A stretch of 64,000 nucleotides of DNA from Duganella sp. 1411 (GTDB lineage Bacteria > Pseudomonadota > Gammaproteobacteria > Burkholderiales > Burkholderiaceae_D): assembly GCF_017833525.1 (NCBI RefSeq), contig NZ_JAFICD010000001.1, positions 372,001-436,000 on the forward strand, given 5' to 3'. A program made the position numbers and the translations under genes. Shown here piece after piece: positions 20,960 to 29,841 of this stretch (its first letter is position 1; every line of letters starts with the position of its first letter). The notes under the pieces are model-generated. The model had not been told where the DNA came from, did no database searches, and was given only the letters and a program-made list of their open reading frames with translations.

Positions 20960-21003
20960 TTGATCTAGATCACTATCGCCGACATATTTCATCACTGTAT
21001 TAT
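20960..21003 (+). promoter_or_regulatory. FNR/ANR-type promoter upstream of the RRM-like gene and DASS transporter
   Basis: TTGAT-CTAG-ATCAC at 20960-20973 matches the FNR box TTGAT-N4-ATCAA at nine of ten defined positions. A -10 hexamer TATTAT lies at 20998-21003, in the context TGTATTAT. A start near 21008-21010 would put the box centre (20966.5) at about -41.5 to -43.5, the class II activator position. No good -35 is present otherwise. A CRP/FNR-family regulator is an inference from the motif. Confidence 0.55.
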
Positions 21004-21053
21004 TGAATTGTTGCAACGCAGCGTAGTGCGGCGGCGCGGTGATCGAGGGAGTG

Positions 21054-21320
21054 ATGATGCAGGTAATTTTGAGGGGCCTGATCGAGGACGACTGCGAGTC
21101 GGCCCTCACCAGCTGGCTGTCGCCGTTTTTTAATGTACGGGGCGTCACGATGATACGCGATGGCGATCGCGACAGTCCGTGGGCTTTGATCGACGTGGCC
21201 GATACACCCGAGCGGGTGTGGAGCGCCTGTCAGCGACTGCGCGGCGTTTTTCACAATGGCAAGCGCCTCCATTTATATATCCCGTTGCACCAGCCCGCCC
21301 ACCAGTGCTTCTTACCTTGA
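21054..21320 (+). CDS. Small hypothetical protein with RRM-like topology
   Basis: An 88-residue protein; the start is taken at the ATG at 21054 behind GAGGGA (a second ATG follows directly; a GTG at 21039 lacks a site). No family was recognised with certainty. The order MQVILRGLIE / ESALTSWLSPFF / GVTMIRDG / PWALIDVAD / ERVWSACQRLRG / RLHLYIPL fits the beta-alpha-beta-beta-alpha-beta pattern of an RNA recognition motif, with ILRGL as an RNP2-like strand, but the aromatic RNP1 residues are not conserved. The DASS transporter begins eight bases later, so they share the FNR-like promoter. RNA binding is a weak inference. Confidence 0.5.
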   Translation: MMQVILRGLIEDDCESALTSWLSPFFNVRGVTMIRDGDRDSPWALIDVADTPERVWSACQRLRGVFHNGKRLHLYIPLHQPAHQCFLP

Positions 21321-21328
21321 GAGTAATC

Positions 21329-22834
21329 ATGTATTCCAGAGTCACAGCCATGCTGCGCTATTTTAATGGCGCGGTGCCATTCCGGGTGGTGCCCGCGTTC
21401 ATCACCACCGCTGTCCTGTTGCTGCTGTTGTGGTGGCCCTGCCCGCCGGGGCTGGACCCCAAGGCTTGGTCGCTGGTGGCGATCTTTCTTACCACCATCG
21501 TCGCCATCATTCTCAAAGTGATGCCGATCGGCGTGATGGCGCTGATGGCGATCGTCATCGTCGCGCTGTCGCAGGTGACGTCGCATACGTCCAAGGGGGC
21601 GATCGCGGACGCGTTGAGCAGTTTTTCGAGTCCGTTGATCTGGCTGATCGTGGTGGCCATCCTGATTTCACGCGGGTTGAAAAAGACCGGCCTGGGCAGC
21701 CGTATCGGGCTGGTGTTCATCGCCATGCTGGGCAAGCGCACGATCGGCATCGGCTACGGGCTGGCGGTGTGCGAGCTGGTGCTCGCGCCGTTCACGCCAA
21801 GTAACACCGCGCGCGGCGGCGGCATCGTCCACCCGATCATGAAATCGATCGCCAACTCCTTCGATTCGGACCCCGCGAAGGGCACCGAAGGCAAGGTCGG
21901 CACCTATCTGGCGCTGGTCAACTACCACGCCAACCCGATCACCTCGGCCATGTTCCTGACCGCCACCGCGCCCAATCCGCTGGTGGTGGACTTCGTCGCC
22001 AAGGCCAGTCACCAGAGCTTTCACCTGAGCTGGACCACCTGGGCGCTGTGCATGCTGCTGCCGGGCCTGGTGTGCCTGCTGGTGATGCCGCTGGTGATCT
22101 ACCTGCTGTCGCCGCCCCAGCTGAAGGCCACGCCGGACGCGGTCCGCTACGCGCGCGGCGAACTCGATCGCATGGGGCAGCTCTCGCCGAAGGAAAAAGT
22201 CATGCTGGGCACGTTCGGTCTGCTGCTGGTGCTGTGGGCCAACCTGCCCGCCATGCTGCTGGGCCCGGCCTGGACGCTGGATCCGACGGTGGTCGCCTTC
22301 CTCGGCTTGTTCGTGCTGATCATCACCGGCACGCTGGACTGGGACGACGTGCTGTCGGAGAAAAGCGCGTGGGACACGTTGATCTGGTTCGGCGCGCTGG
22401 TCATGCTGGCCGAGCAGCTCAATAAGCTCGGCGTCATCGGCTGGGCAGCGTTGTCGATGAAGGACGCCATTGTCGCCAGCGGCATGGGCTGGTTGCCGAC
22501 GGCCGCCGTGCTGCTGCTGGCGTTCGTGTTTTCGCACTACCTGTTCGCCAGCACCACGGCCCACATCAGCGCGATGTTGTTCGCCTTTATGTCGGTCGGG
22601 GCGCAATTGCTGCCGGCCGGGTATCTGGTGCCGTTCCTGCTGATGCTGACCGCCGGCTCGGCCATCATGATGACGTTGACCCATTACGCCACCGGCACCT
22701 CGCCGATCATCTTCGGCAGCGGCTATGTCACGCTGGGCGAGTGGTGGCGGGTCGGCTTCGTCATGTGCGTGCTGGAACTGGTGATCTTCGCGGTGATCGG
22801 CGGCGCCTGGTGGAAACTGTTGGGTTACTGGTGA
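21329..22834 (+). CDS. DASS/SLC13 family dicarboxylate-type anion transporter
   Basis: A 501-residue inner-membrane carrier with about 12 hydrophobic segments, of the divalent anion:sodium symporter family (YflS/CitT-like 2-oxoglutarate, malate, citrate or succinate carriers). The N-terminal family loop TPSNTARGGGIVHPIMKSIA carries the Ser-Asn-Thr substrate/cation motif, and the second-half motif is in THYATGTSPIIFGSGYV. The start at 21329 follows GAGAG. It is cotranscribed with the RRM-like gene, and an FNR-like control region would fit anaerobic or microaerobic C4-dicarboxylate exchange. The exact substrate cannot be told from sequence. Confidence 0.85.
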   Translation: MYSRVTAMLRYFNGAVPFRVVPAFITTAVLLLLLWWPCPPGLDPKAWSLVAIFLTTIVAIILKVMPIGVMALMAIVIVALSQVTSHTSKGAIADALSSFSSPLIWLIVVAILISRGLKKTGLGSRIGLVFIAMLGKRTIGIGYGLAVCELVLAPFTPSNTARGGGIVHPIMKSIANSFDSDPAKGTEGKVGTYLALVNYHANPITSAMFLTATAPNPLVVDFVAKASHQSFHLSWTTWALCMLLPGLVCLLVMPLVIYLLSPPQLKATPDAVRYARGELDRMGQLSPKEKVMLGTFGLLLVLWANLPAMLLGPAWTLDPTVVAFLGLFVLIITGTLDWDDVLSEKSAWDTLIWFGALVMLAEQLNKLGVIGWAALSMKDAIVASGMGWLPTAAVLLLAFVFSHYLFASTTAHISAMLFAFMSVGAQLLPAGYLVPFLLMLTAGSAIMMTLTHYATGTSPIIFGSGYVTLGEWWRVGFVMCVLELVIFAVIGGAWWKLLGYW

Positions 22835-22839
22835 ACGGC

Positions 22840-23649
22840 ATGGCGAACCAAGCACATTTGCCCGCGCGGCAATCATCGATTCCGCTGCCGCTCGCCATCG
22901 GCGCGCTGGCCGTCTGGCTGGGCTTGACGGTGGGCGGGCGCTGGCTGGAAGCGGGCGGGCGGCAACAGTCGCTGGCCGAGGCGGCCGGCGGCGGCGTCGG
23001 CTGGTCGTGGGCGCTGGCCGCCGCGTTTTCGGCGGCCGTGGCGCTGTTCGCGGCGCGGCGCCACGCGGACGGCCTCGACGCGCCCTGGCCGCTGAAATCC
23101 CTGCGGCTCGCCGCGCCGCCCCTGCTGTACGCGTTGTTGATGCTGTTGCTGGCTTGGGCCGGCGGCTGGCCGCCGCGCGCGGTGATGTTGACCGTGGCTT
23201 GCAACGCCGCGCTGGTGGCGCTGTCGGAGGAGTTGATGTTCCGCGTGGTGTTGCTGCAAGGCTTGCTGCGGCGCTACGCGGTCTGGCCCGCCGTGCTCGC
23301 TTCCTCGGCGTTGTTCGGCGTGGCGCACCTGGCCGGGGGCCTGGTCGGCGGCGACCTCGGCGGTGCGCTGTGGCAGGCCGGGGCGGCGTTTTTGCAGGGC
23401 GTGGCTTACGCGGCCATCCGCCTGCGCACCCACTCGGTATGGCCGATGACCGTGGTCCATGGGATGTGGGATTTCGCGCTGGTGACGGCGACACTGGCCG
23501 CCGCCGCGGAGGGCGAGGGCAGCATCCTGCCCGTGGTCGCGTTGTTGGCGGTATTGCCGTTGAGTTTGTACGGCGCCTATCTGCTGCGCGGCAGCCGGCG
23601 CGGTGCGTTGCGCGCGGACGCCAGCGGGGCGGCCCGGGCCCGTGGTTAG
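22840..23649 (+). CDS. CPBP family intramembrane glutamic endopeptidase
   Basis: A 269-residue membrane protein with about seven hydrophobic segments. It carries the three CPBP (Abi/CAAX-like) motifs: EELMFR (residues 130-135, two catalytic Glu and Arg), FGVAHLAGG and HGMWDF. The family cleaves or protects membrane proteins; the target is unknown. A GTG at 22831 overlaps the transporter stop as GTGA and is an alternative start three codons earlier. It follows the DASS gene directly, and its last four bases overlap the end of the convergent NRDE gene. Confidence 0.85.
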   Translation: MANQAHLPARQSSIPLPLAIGALAVWLGLTVGGRWLEAGGRQQSLAEAAGGGVGWSWALAAAFSAAVALFAARRHADGLDAPWPLKSLRLAAPPLLYALLMLLLAWAGGWPPRAVMLTVACNAALVALSEELMFRVVLLQGLLRRYAVWPAVLASSALFGVAHLAGGLVGGDLGGALWQAGAAFLQGVAYAAIRLRTHSVWPMTVVHGMWDFALVTATLAAAAEGEGSILPVVALLAVLPLSLYGAYLLRGSRRGALRADASGAARARG

Positions 23650-24389
23650 TGGATCAGCATCTCGTGCAGCGTGGCGTGGGCGTCGGCGTACAGCTTGACC
23701 ACCGTCGACGTGCGCGTGCCGTAGCTCGGGCTTTCGATGCGCACCGCCGACAGCATCCGCTCCAGGTCGAGCGGCACGCCGGTCTCCGGCAGGCGCTGGT
23801 CCGGCGCCGGCGCGGTGTCGGCCAGCATTTCGAAGAAGGCCTCGTCCGGCGCGCCCAGGCACAGCAAGCTGGCGAATTGCGCCTTGGTCTTGACCACCTT
23901 CGGCCACGGCGCGTCGAGCAGCGCGTTCGACAGCCCGTACACGCCCGGCTCCAGCGGCTTGCCGTTACGCGGGTCGTCGTCGCCCTTGTTGGAGAACCAG
24001 ATCAAGGTGTCCTTGTCGCCCAGCACGAGGTTGAAGCCGTTATAGGCGCCGGCGCCTTCGCGGATCGCGTCAACGTATTCCGCCGGCGTCATGCAGCCGG
24101 CCAGGTAGTCGGCCACCAGATGCCCGCGCGACGGCGCGTCGTCGCGGTGCTCGGACGGCGCGCGAATGTTGGTGATGGCGGCGAAGCGCGCCGCGCCGCC
24201 GCAGTCGGTCGGTTGCGTGATGCCCATCCAGCTGCCGCCGGCCTGCAGGTCGCGCCCGGCATAAATCTGCGGATGCTCCGGCCACGGCGCGGCCGGCGCG
24301 GTGGCGCGCTGATAAAATTCGTCGCGGTTGGCTGCGGCCACCAGCGGTACGCCCGGGATCACCCGCCAGGCAAAAACAATCAGACACAT
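23646..24389 (-). CDS. NRDE family protein (transport and Golgi organisation 2 homologue)
   Basis: A 247-residue protein beginning MCLIVFAWRVIPGVPLVAAANRDEFYQR, the family hallmark: an N-terminal Cys2 followed by the NRDE motif that gives the family its name. Further family features are GGSWMGI and FAAITNIR. The N-terminal Cys suggests an Ntn-hydrolase-like fold, but its bacterial role is not settled. It is the last gene of a minus-strand run with ygfZ and a DUF4936 gene, overlapping the latter by 10 bases. Confidence 0.88.
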   Translation of the reverse strand: MCLIVFAWRVIPGVPLVAAANRDEFYQRATAPAAPWPEHPQIYAGRDLQAGGSWMGITQPTDCGGAARFAAITNIRAPSEHRDDAPSRGHLVADYLAGCMTPAEYVDAIREGAGAYNGFNLVLGDKDTLIWFSNKGDDDPRNGKPLEPGVYGLSNALLDAPWPKVVKTKAQFASLLCLGAPDEAFFEMLADTAPAPDQRLPETGVPLDLERMLSAVRIESPSYGTRTSTVVKLYADAHATLHEMLIH

Positions 24390-24667
24390 GGCTCTAAATC
24401 CGTAAAAACTTCGGTGTGGCGGGCGCCGCTGGTCCAGGCCGACAACCCGGCCCGTTCGACCGCGCTCTCCAGCGCGGCGGCGAAACCGTCCGGCGTGGCG
24501 GCGTAGACTTCCATCCACGTCTGCAAGCCGTCCCTGGCTTGCGGACGGCGCTTGAGCTGGCAGGCGACGCCGTGCGAGCGCGCCAGTTCGGCCTGCATCG
24601 GGACGACCGCCGCCCGCAAGGAGGCCGTGTCGGCTTCCTTGACCTGGTAATAAATGTAGAGGTCCAT
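24380..24667 (-). CDS. DUF4936 family protein
   Basis: A 95-residue soluble protein (MDLYIYYQVKEADTASLRAAV...) of the DUF4936 type found in betaproteobacteria. It looks like a single ferredoxin-like alpha/beta domain: a first strand DLYIYYQV, a helix AAVVPMQAELARSH, then WMEVYAA and HTEVFTD strands. Its start lies one base after the ygfZ stop, and its end overlaps the NRDE gene, so it is the middle gene of a tight three-gene unit. No function is known. Confidence 0.78.
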   Translation of the reverse strand: MDLYIYYQVKEADTASLRAAVVPMQAELARSHGVACQLKRRPQARDGLQTWMEVYAATPDGFAAALESAVERAGLSAWTSGARHTEVFTDLEPCV

Positions 24668-24668
24668 G

Positions 24669-25685
24669 CTAGAGGTCGAGCGGGTCCAGCGCGTACGGCA
24701 TGTCGAGGAAGGCCAGGGCCGGGCCTTGTGCCGAGCCGAGCCGGACCGAGGCGGCCTCGATCGCGGCCAGCTTCATTTCGACCAGCGCGTCGACGCCGCC
24801 TTGGCCGTTGGGCGCGGCGTTGACGATCATGCCGCATGGCTGCTCGGGATCGGCCGTGGCGTAGACCTCGGCGCCGGCGGCGGCGGCCGGGTCGGGGATC
24901 GCGACCAGGGTGGTGCGCCGCTTGAGCTTGCCGAGGTACTGGCTGCGGGCGACGATTTCCTGGCCCGGGTAGCAGCCCTTTTTAAAGTTGACGCCGCCCA
25001 AGAGCTCCAGGTTGACCATCTGCGGGACGAACTGCTCCTGCGTGGCCTTGGCGATGCGCGGGATGCCGGCGTGGATTTCGGACAACTGCCAGGCCTGGTT
25101 GCCGCCGACGGTGAGGCGCTCGGCCAGTTCGGCCGCCACGGTTTGTGCCACCTCGGCCGTCAGCAGCCATTGGTAGCGCGCGGCGTCGAAGGCGTCGGCC
25201 ACGCGGATCAGCGTGCCGAGCGGATGATCGAGTTTGTCGAACGGTTTGGCCGGCAGCGTGTCGAACCAGGTCCGCAGCACGGATTCGGCCAGGCCGCCGC
25301 CCAGGCCGAGCACGACCTGGTGGGCGGGCGCCTCGGTGGCGTCGCTGAGCTTGGTTTTGGCGCGCAGCACGAACATCGACAGCCGCTTTTGCACGGCCGC
25401 CTGGATATCGCGCGATAATTGCAGGAAGATAGTCGTCTCGTTGCGCCACATCAGGAACGAGGCCAGCAGGCGGCCCTTCGGCGAGCAGTAGCCGGCCAGG
25501 CGCGCTTGCGCCAGCCCCAGGTGCTCGACGTCGTTGGTGAGCTGGTTGTGCAGGAAACTGGCCGATTCCTCGCCGTCGAGCGCGATCAGGCCCAGGTCCG
25601 TGACGGGCGCGACAAAGCCGACCGCGAGCGTGGTGGACGTCAGCGGGGCGGACGGCGGGGCTAAAAGTTCATTCCAAGAAGACAT
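24669..25685 (-). CDS. ygfZ: Folate-binding tRNA/Fe-S maturation protein YgfZ
   Basis: A 338-residue member of the YgfZ/GcvT (COG0354) family. The diagnostic motif KGCYPGQEIVAR, with its conserved Cys, lies at about residue 245; AGYCSPKGRLLASFL lies near residue 65. YgfZ uses tetrahydrofolate and supports assembly or repair of certain Fe-S enzymes such as MiaB. I start at the ATG at 25685; an in-frame TTG is three codons upstream. It is divergent from mltG, a common arrangement in Burkholderiales. A TATAAT at 25735-25730 on the minus strand could be its -10. Confidence 0.92.
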   Translation of the reverse strand: MSSWNELLAPPSAPLTSTTLAVGFVAPVTDLGLIALDGEESASFLHNQLTNDVEHLGLAQARLAGYCSPKGRLLASFLMWRNETTIFLQLSRDIQAAVQKRLSMFVLRAKTKLSDATEAPAHQVVLGLGGGLAESVLRTWFDTLPAKPFDKLDHPLGTLIRVADAFDAARYQWLLTAEVAQTVAAELAERLTVGGNQAWQLSEIHAGIPRIAKATQEQFVPQMVNLELLGGVNFKKGCYPGQEIVARSQYLGKLKRRTTLVAIPDPAAAAGAEVYATADPEQPCGMIVNAAPNGQGGVDALVEMKLAAIEAASVRLGSAQGPALAFLDMPYALDPLDL

Positions 25686-25848
25686 AATTTCCAATAATTT
25701 GACGATTAAAGCATTATCATTACGGGCTCATTATAGTGATGTCCCGAAGATCGCGTCGGATGCCGTGCAAAACGCGGTGCTGGCGGTCCGGTCCAAGAAG
25801 TGGCAAGCTGTACCCGATTTCAGTTGATACAACAATCCGGCTCGAACA

Positions 25849-26838
25849 ATGGCATTTATCAAAAAAATAATTACACTCGGCGTGCTGCTGGCGATCGCCG
25901 GCGGCGCCTACTTCATGTATTGGTCGCAGGCGCCGATCATCGTCGGCGACGTCAAACCGATCCCGTTCACCATCATTCCGGGCAGCGGCGCCCACGCGGC
26001 CGGCGAGCAGATGGCAGACGCCGGCATTCCGATGGGGCCCTTGCTGTTCAACCTGCTGGCGCGCGTGACCAACAAGAGCGGCCGGCTGAAGGCCGGTTCC
26101 TACGAGCTCAAGCCGGGCACCACGCCGCTCAAGCTGATCGACCAGCTGGTGCGCGGCGAGTTCGCGCAGGAACAGCTGACCATCATCGAGGGCTGGACCT
26201 TCCGCCAGATGCGCGCGGCGATCGCCGCCCATCGCGGCCTCAAGCACGACACCGTGTCGCTCAGCGACCAGGAGGTGATGAACGCCATCGCTTCCGAGTA
26301 CAAGCAGCCCGAGGGCATGTTCTTCCCCGATACCTATCTGTTCGCCAAGGGCGCGAGCGACTTGCAGATCTACCGCCAGGCCCACACGATGATGCTCAAC
26401 CGCCTGGCGGCGGCGTGGGAAAAGCGCGATCCGGCGCTGCCGTACAAGAACCCGTACGAGGCGCTGACGATGGCCTCCATCGTCGAGAAGGAGACCGGGC
26501 AGAAGTCCGAGCGCAACATGATCGCCGCCGTGTTCGTCAACCGGCTGCGGCTGGGCATGATGCTGCAGACCGATCCGACCGTGATCTACGGCATGGGCAG
26601 CAAATACGAGGGCAACATCCGTAAAAAGGATCTGGAGACCGACACGCCGTACAATACCTATACGCGCACCGGCTTGCCGCCGACGCCGATCGCCTTGCCG
26701 GGCGTGCAGTCGCTGGCCGCCGCGCTGGCGCCGGCCAAGTCGCAGGCCCTGTATTTCGTCTCGCGCGGCAACGGCACCAGCAAATTCTCCGATAACCTGA
26801 CCGACCACAACCGGGCAGTGAATCAGTACCAACGATAA
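25849..26838 (+). CDS. mltG: Endolytic peptidoglycan transglycosylase MltG
   Basis: A 329-residue inner-membrane enzyme that cleaves nascent glycan strands and sets their length. A single N-terminal membrane segment (about residues 8-24) is followed by a LysM-like module (about 40-110) and the YceG-like domain with [14 protein letters not shown] (catalytic Glu213) and [20 protein letters not shown]. Length and motifs are normal. It begins the housekeeping run mltG-tmk-holB-pilZ-tatD; tmk starts seven bases after it ends. Confidence 0.95.
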   Translation: MAFIKKIITLGVLLAIAGGAYFMYWSQAPIIVGDVKPIPFTIIPGSGAHAAGEQMADAGIPMGPLLFNLLARVTNKSGRLKAGSYELKPGTTPLKLIDQLVRGEFAQEQLTIIEGWTFRQMRAAIAAHRGLKHDTVSLSDQEVMNAIASEYKQPEGMFFPDTYLFAKGASDLQIYRQAHTMMLNRLAAAWEKRDPALPYKNPYEALTMASIVEKETGQKSERNMIAAVFVNRLRLGMMLQTDPTVIYGMGSKYEGNIRKKDLETDTPYNTYTRTGLPPTPIALPGVQSLAAALAPAKSQALYFVSRGNGTSKFSDNLTDHNRAVNQYQR

Positions 26839-26845
26839 CCACTAC

Positions 26846-27463
26846 ATGACTCAACATAGCGGCAAATTCATCACCTTCGAGGGCATAGACGGCGCCGGAA
26901 AATCGACCCACATCGCGTTCGTCGGCGAGTACATCAAGTCGCGCGGCATCGCGCTGGTCAGCTCGCGCGAGCCGGGCGGCACGCCGCTGGGCGAAAAGCT
27001 GCGCGAGCTGGTGCTGCACGAAAAAATGCATCTGGAAACCGAGGCGCTGCTGATGTTCGCCAGCCGCCGCGAACACATCGCGCAAGTGATCGCGCCGGCG
27101 CTGGCCGACGGCGCCTGGGTCATCTCCGACCGATTCACCGACGCCAGCTTCGCCTACCAGGGCGGCGGGCGCGGCATGGACCTGGCCAAGCTCGAGGCGC
27201 TGGAGCAGTGGGTGCACCCGCATCTGCAGCCGGACCTGACCTTGCTGTTCGACGTGCCGCTGGACGTGGCGCGCGCGCGGCTCGACGCCACCCGGTCGCT
27301 GGACAAGTTCGAACAGGAAAAGGCCGACTTCTTCGCCGCCACCCGCAACGAGTATCTGCGCCGCGCGACTCAGTTCCCGCAGCGCTTCCGCGTCATCGAT
27401 TCGACCCGGCCGATCGCCGAGATCCAGGTCGAAATCAGCGCGATCCTTGATGAATTACTTTAA
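26846..27463 (+). CDS. tmk: Thymidylate kinase
   Basis: A 205-residue dTMP kinase that phosphorylates dTMP to dTDP using ATP. It has the P-loop [11 protein letters not shown] (about residues 10-20), the dTMP-binding [19 protein letters not shown] and the [16 protein letters not shown] segment, all intact. Length is normal for the bacterial enzyme. It sits between mltG and holB, a widely conserved order. Confidence 0.97.
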   Translation: MTQHSGKFITFEGIDGAGKSTHIAFVGEYIKSRGIALVSSREPGGTPLGEKLRELVLHEKMHLETEALLMFASRREHIAQVIAPALADGAWVISDRFTDASFAYQGGGRGMDLAKLEALEQWVHPHLQPDLTLLFDVPLDVARARLDATRSLDKFEQEKADFFAATRNEYLRRATQFPQRFRVIDSTRPIAEIQVEISAILDELL

Positions 27464-27502
27464 TTTCACGGCCCAAGCCGTTGTATTGAAACAGAAATAA
27501 CA

Positions 27503-28540
27503 ATGAGCAACTCCATCTACCCGTGGCAAGAATCGTCGTGGACCCAGCTGCAGCAGCTGCGCCAGCGCATGCCGCACGCCATCCTGTTCCACGGCGCCGC
27601 CGGCATCGGCAAGTCCGATTTCATCGAGCGCTTCGCCCAGGGTTTGCTGTGCGAGGCGGTGCTGCCCGACGGCCATGCCTGCGGCCAGTGCGCGTCGTGC
27701 GGCTGGTTCGTGCAACAAAACCATCCCGACTACCGCCGCGTGCGGCCGGAGGCGCTGGAGGACGAGCCCGCCGCCGAGGGCGGCGAGGAGGGCGATGCCG
27801 AGACCAAGAAGACGGCCAAGTCGGCCAAGGCGCCGTCCAAGGACATCAAGATCGAGCAGATCCGCAACCTGGCCGATTTCATGAACATCTCGACCCACCG
27901 CCAGGGGCTGCGCGTGGTGGTGCTGTATCCGGCCGAGGCGCTCAACATGCCGGCCTCGAACGCCTTGCTGAAGACGCTGGAAGAACCGCCGCCCGGCACG
28001 GTGTTCCTGCTGGCGTCGAACAGCCTCGACCGCTTGTTGCCGACGATCCTGTCGCGCTGCCGCAAGTTCGCGCTGCCGATGCCGAGCCACGCCGAGGCGC
28101 TGGCCTGGCTCAAGGCGCAGGGCGTGGCCGACGCCGACAGCTGGCTGCGCGAGCAGGGCGGCGCGCCGCTGGCGGCGATGGCGCAGGCGGAGACGGGCAA
28201 CCGCGACGAGCTGGAGGTGTTGCTGCAGCTGTTGGCGCGTCCCAGCGTCGAAGGCGCGCTCAAAGTTGCTGATAAACTTCAAAAAGTGCCGCTGAGCGCG
28301 CAGGTTTCGTGGTTGCAACGCTGGCTTTATGATTTGTTTTCCTACAAACTCGCAGGTAACATCCGTTACTATCCACGCTACCAGAAAGAGCTGGCCGGGC
28401 TGGCGGACAAGATCCACGTCAGCAAGCTGCTGGCGGCGATCAAGGGCGCCAACGAGCGCCGCGCGACGTCCGACCATCCGCTCTCGCCCAAGCTGTTCCT
28501 GGAGGATATGTTGCTTGACTATGCCGCCTGCTGCGCCTGA
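27503..28540 (+). CDS. holB: DNA polymerase III delta' subunit
   Basis: A 345-residue clamp-loader subunit. GAAGIGKSDF (about residue 31) is the P-loop-like motif and CGQCASCGWF holds the four-Cys zinc site (with an upstream Cys). SNALLKTLEEPPPGTVFLL and ILSRCRKF (about 155-195) are the sensor and SRC motifs. An acidic/Lys-rich stretch of about 30 residues (roughly 88-118) is inserted after the zinc module and looks unstructured. It follows tmk by 39 bp and precedes the pilZ gene by 10 bp. Confidence 0.95.
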   Translation: MSNSIYPWQESSWTQLQQLRQRMPHAILFHGAAGIGKSDFIERFAQGLLCEAVLPDGHACGQCASCGWFVQQNHPDYRRVRPEALEDEPAAEGGEEGDAETKKTAKSAKAPSKDIKIEQIRNLADFMNISTHRQGLRVVVLYPAEALNMPASNALLKTLEEPPPGTVFLLASNSLDRLLPTILSRCRKFALPMPSHAEALAWLKAQGVADADSWLREQGGAPLAAMAQAETGNRDELEVLLQLLARPSVEGALKVADKLQKVPLSAQVSWLQRWLYDLFSYKLAGNIRYYPRYQKELAGLADKIHVSKLLAAIKGANERRATSDHPLSPKLFLEDMLLDYAACCA

Positions 28541-28550
28541 AAGGTAAACG

Positions 28551-28931
28551 ATGTCCGCTGCCAGTCCCGTCGATCCGAACACCGTGCCCGTGGCGCGGCC
28601 GACGGTGCTGTCGCTGGCGATCAAGGAAAAGGCGGCGCTGTATGCCGCCTACATGCCTTTCCTCAAGAACGGCGGCATGTTCGTGCCGACACAGAAGCCC
28701 TACAAGCTGGGCGACGAGATCTACCTGATCCTGGCGCTGATGGACGATACCAACAAGTACCCGATCGCCGGCAAGGTCGCCTGGATCACGCCGCCCGGCG
28801 CGCACAACAACAAGGCGCAGGGCATCGGCGTGCATTTCCCCGACGACGAGAGCGGCCAGCGCGCGCGCCTGCGGATCGAGGAAATCCTCGGCGCCGCGCT
28901 GCGCTCGTCGCGCGCCACGCATACGTTGTAG
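28551..28931 (+). CDS. PilZ domain protein (type IV pilus type)
   Basis: A 126-residue PilZ-fold protein. Visible features are LSLAIKEKAALYAAYMPFLKNGGMFV, GDEIYLILALMDD, GKVAWITPPGAHNNKAQGIGVHF and a C-terminal helix RLRIEEILG. The canonical c-di-GMP-binding RxxxR and D/NxSxxG residues are not evident, as in the PilZ of type IV pilus biogenesis, which binds partner proteins instead. Location after holB is the classical place for that gene. Confidence 0.9.
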   Translation: MSAASPVDPNTVPVARPTVLSLAIKEKAALYAAYMPFLKNGGMFVPTQKPYKLGDEIYLILALMDDTNKYPIAGKVAWITPPGAHNNKAQGIGVHFPDDESGQRARLRIEEILGAALRSSRATHTL

Positions 28932-28961
28932 CGTCCGGCCCGGCTTCAACCCGCACGGCCG

Positions 28962-28990
28962 TGGGGTCGTACCCGTCGGGTACGACCCCA
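28962..28990. repeat. Perfect 13-bp hairpin between pilZ and tatD
   Basis: TGGGGTCGTACCC, loop GTC, then GGGTACGACCCCA: a 13-bp perfect stem with a 3-nt loop that can extend further with a few imperfect pairs. It lies 31 bp after the pilZ stop and 65 bp before tatD. There is no T-tract. It could be a REP-like unit or an attenuating hairpin inside the operon. Confidence 0.7.
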
Positions 28991-29054
28991 TGGCTGCGGC
29001 GCAGGCGTCCTCTTCAAGCATGTCGGGGGGCGTCCGCCGGGGTACAATACCGGT

Positions 29055-29834
29055 ATGTTTATCGACTCCCATTGCCATATCAATTTCCCCGAGCTGGCCG
29101 CTCGCATGCCCGAAATCCTGGCCAAGATGGCCGACAACAAGGTGACCCACGCGTTGTGCGTGTCGGTCGACTTGCCGGATTTCCCGCAGGTGCTGGCGCT
29201 GGCCAAGGAATATCCACACATCTACGCCTCGGTCGGCGTGCATCCCGACTACGAGGACACGCCCGAACCCAGCGTCGACCAATTGGTCGAGCTGTCCAAC
29301 CATCCGAAGATCATCGCCATCGGCGAGACCGGCCTGGATTATTTCCGCCTGCAGGGCGACCTCGAGTGGCAGCGCGAGCGCTTCCGCACTCACATCAAAG
29401 CTTCAAGAATCACGCGTAAGCCTTTGATTATCCACACCCGCGCGGCCAGCGAGGACACCATCCGCATCATGCGCGAAGAGGGCGCCGGCACCGAGGCCGG
29501 CGGCGTCGCCGGCGTCATGCACTGCTTTACCGAATCGCTGGAAGTCGCCCGCGCGGCCATCGACATGGGCTTCTATATCTCGTTCTCGGGCATCGTGACT
29601 TTCAAAAGCGCCAAGGATTTGCAGGCGGTGGCGCTGGAGCTGCCGCTCGAGCGCATCCTGATCGAAACCGATTCGCCATATCTGGCGCCGATGCCGCACC
29701 GGGGCAAGATGAACGAGCCCGGCTTCGTGGCCCACGTGGGCGAATACATCGCCAAGCTCAAAGGCATCCCGGTGGAGCAGGTGGCGGAGCAGACTTCCGC
29801 CAATTTCTTCAAATTATTCAACGTGGTAGCGTGA
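29055..29834 (+). CDS. TatD family metal-dependent deoxyribonuclease/hydrolase
   Basis: A 259-residue TIM-barrel hydrolase. It has FIDSHCHINF (residues 2-11, metal-binding His pair), IGETGLDYF (Glu ligand, about 92), IIHTRAASEDT (about 127), MHCFTES (about 155) and ETDSPYLAP (final Asp, about 205). Members act as 3'-5' DNA/RNA nucleases or D-aminoacyl hydrolases. All ligands are present. It belongs to the mltG-to-tatD run and is followed eight bases later by the ankyrin gene. Confidence 0.93.
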   Translation: MFIDSHCHINFPELAARMPEILAKMADNKVTHALCVSVDLPDFPQVLALAKEYPHIYASVGVHPDYEDTPEPSVDQLVELSNHPKIIAIGETGLDYFRLQGDLEWQRERFRTHIKASRITRKPLIIHTRAASEDTIRIMREEGAGTEAGGVAGVMHCFTESLEVARAAIDMGFYISFSGIVTFKSAKDLQAVALELPLERILIETDSPYLAPMPHRGKMNEPGFVAHVGEYIAKLKGIPVEQVAEQTSANFFKLFNVVA

Positions 29835-29841
29835 GAAGCTC

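Noticed and set aside
21179..21328. Earlier start for the DASS transporter
   Set aside because: The extension overlaps the RRM-like gene, has no ribosome-binding site, and adds a polar stretch before the first membrane segment; ATG 21329 has GAGAG.
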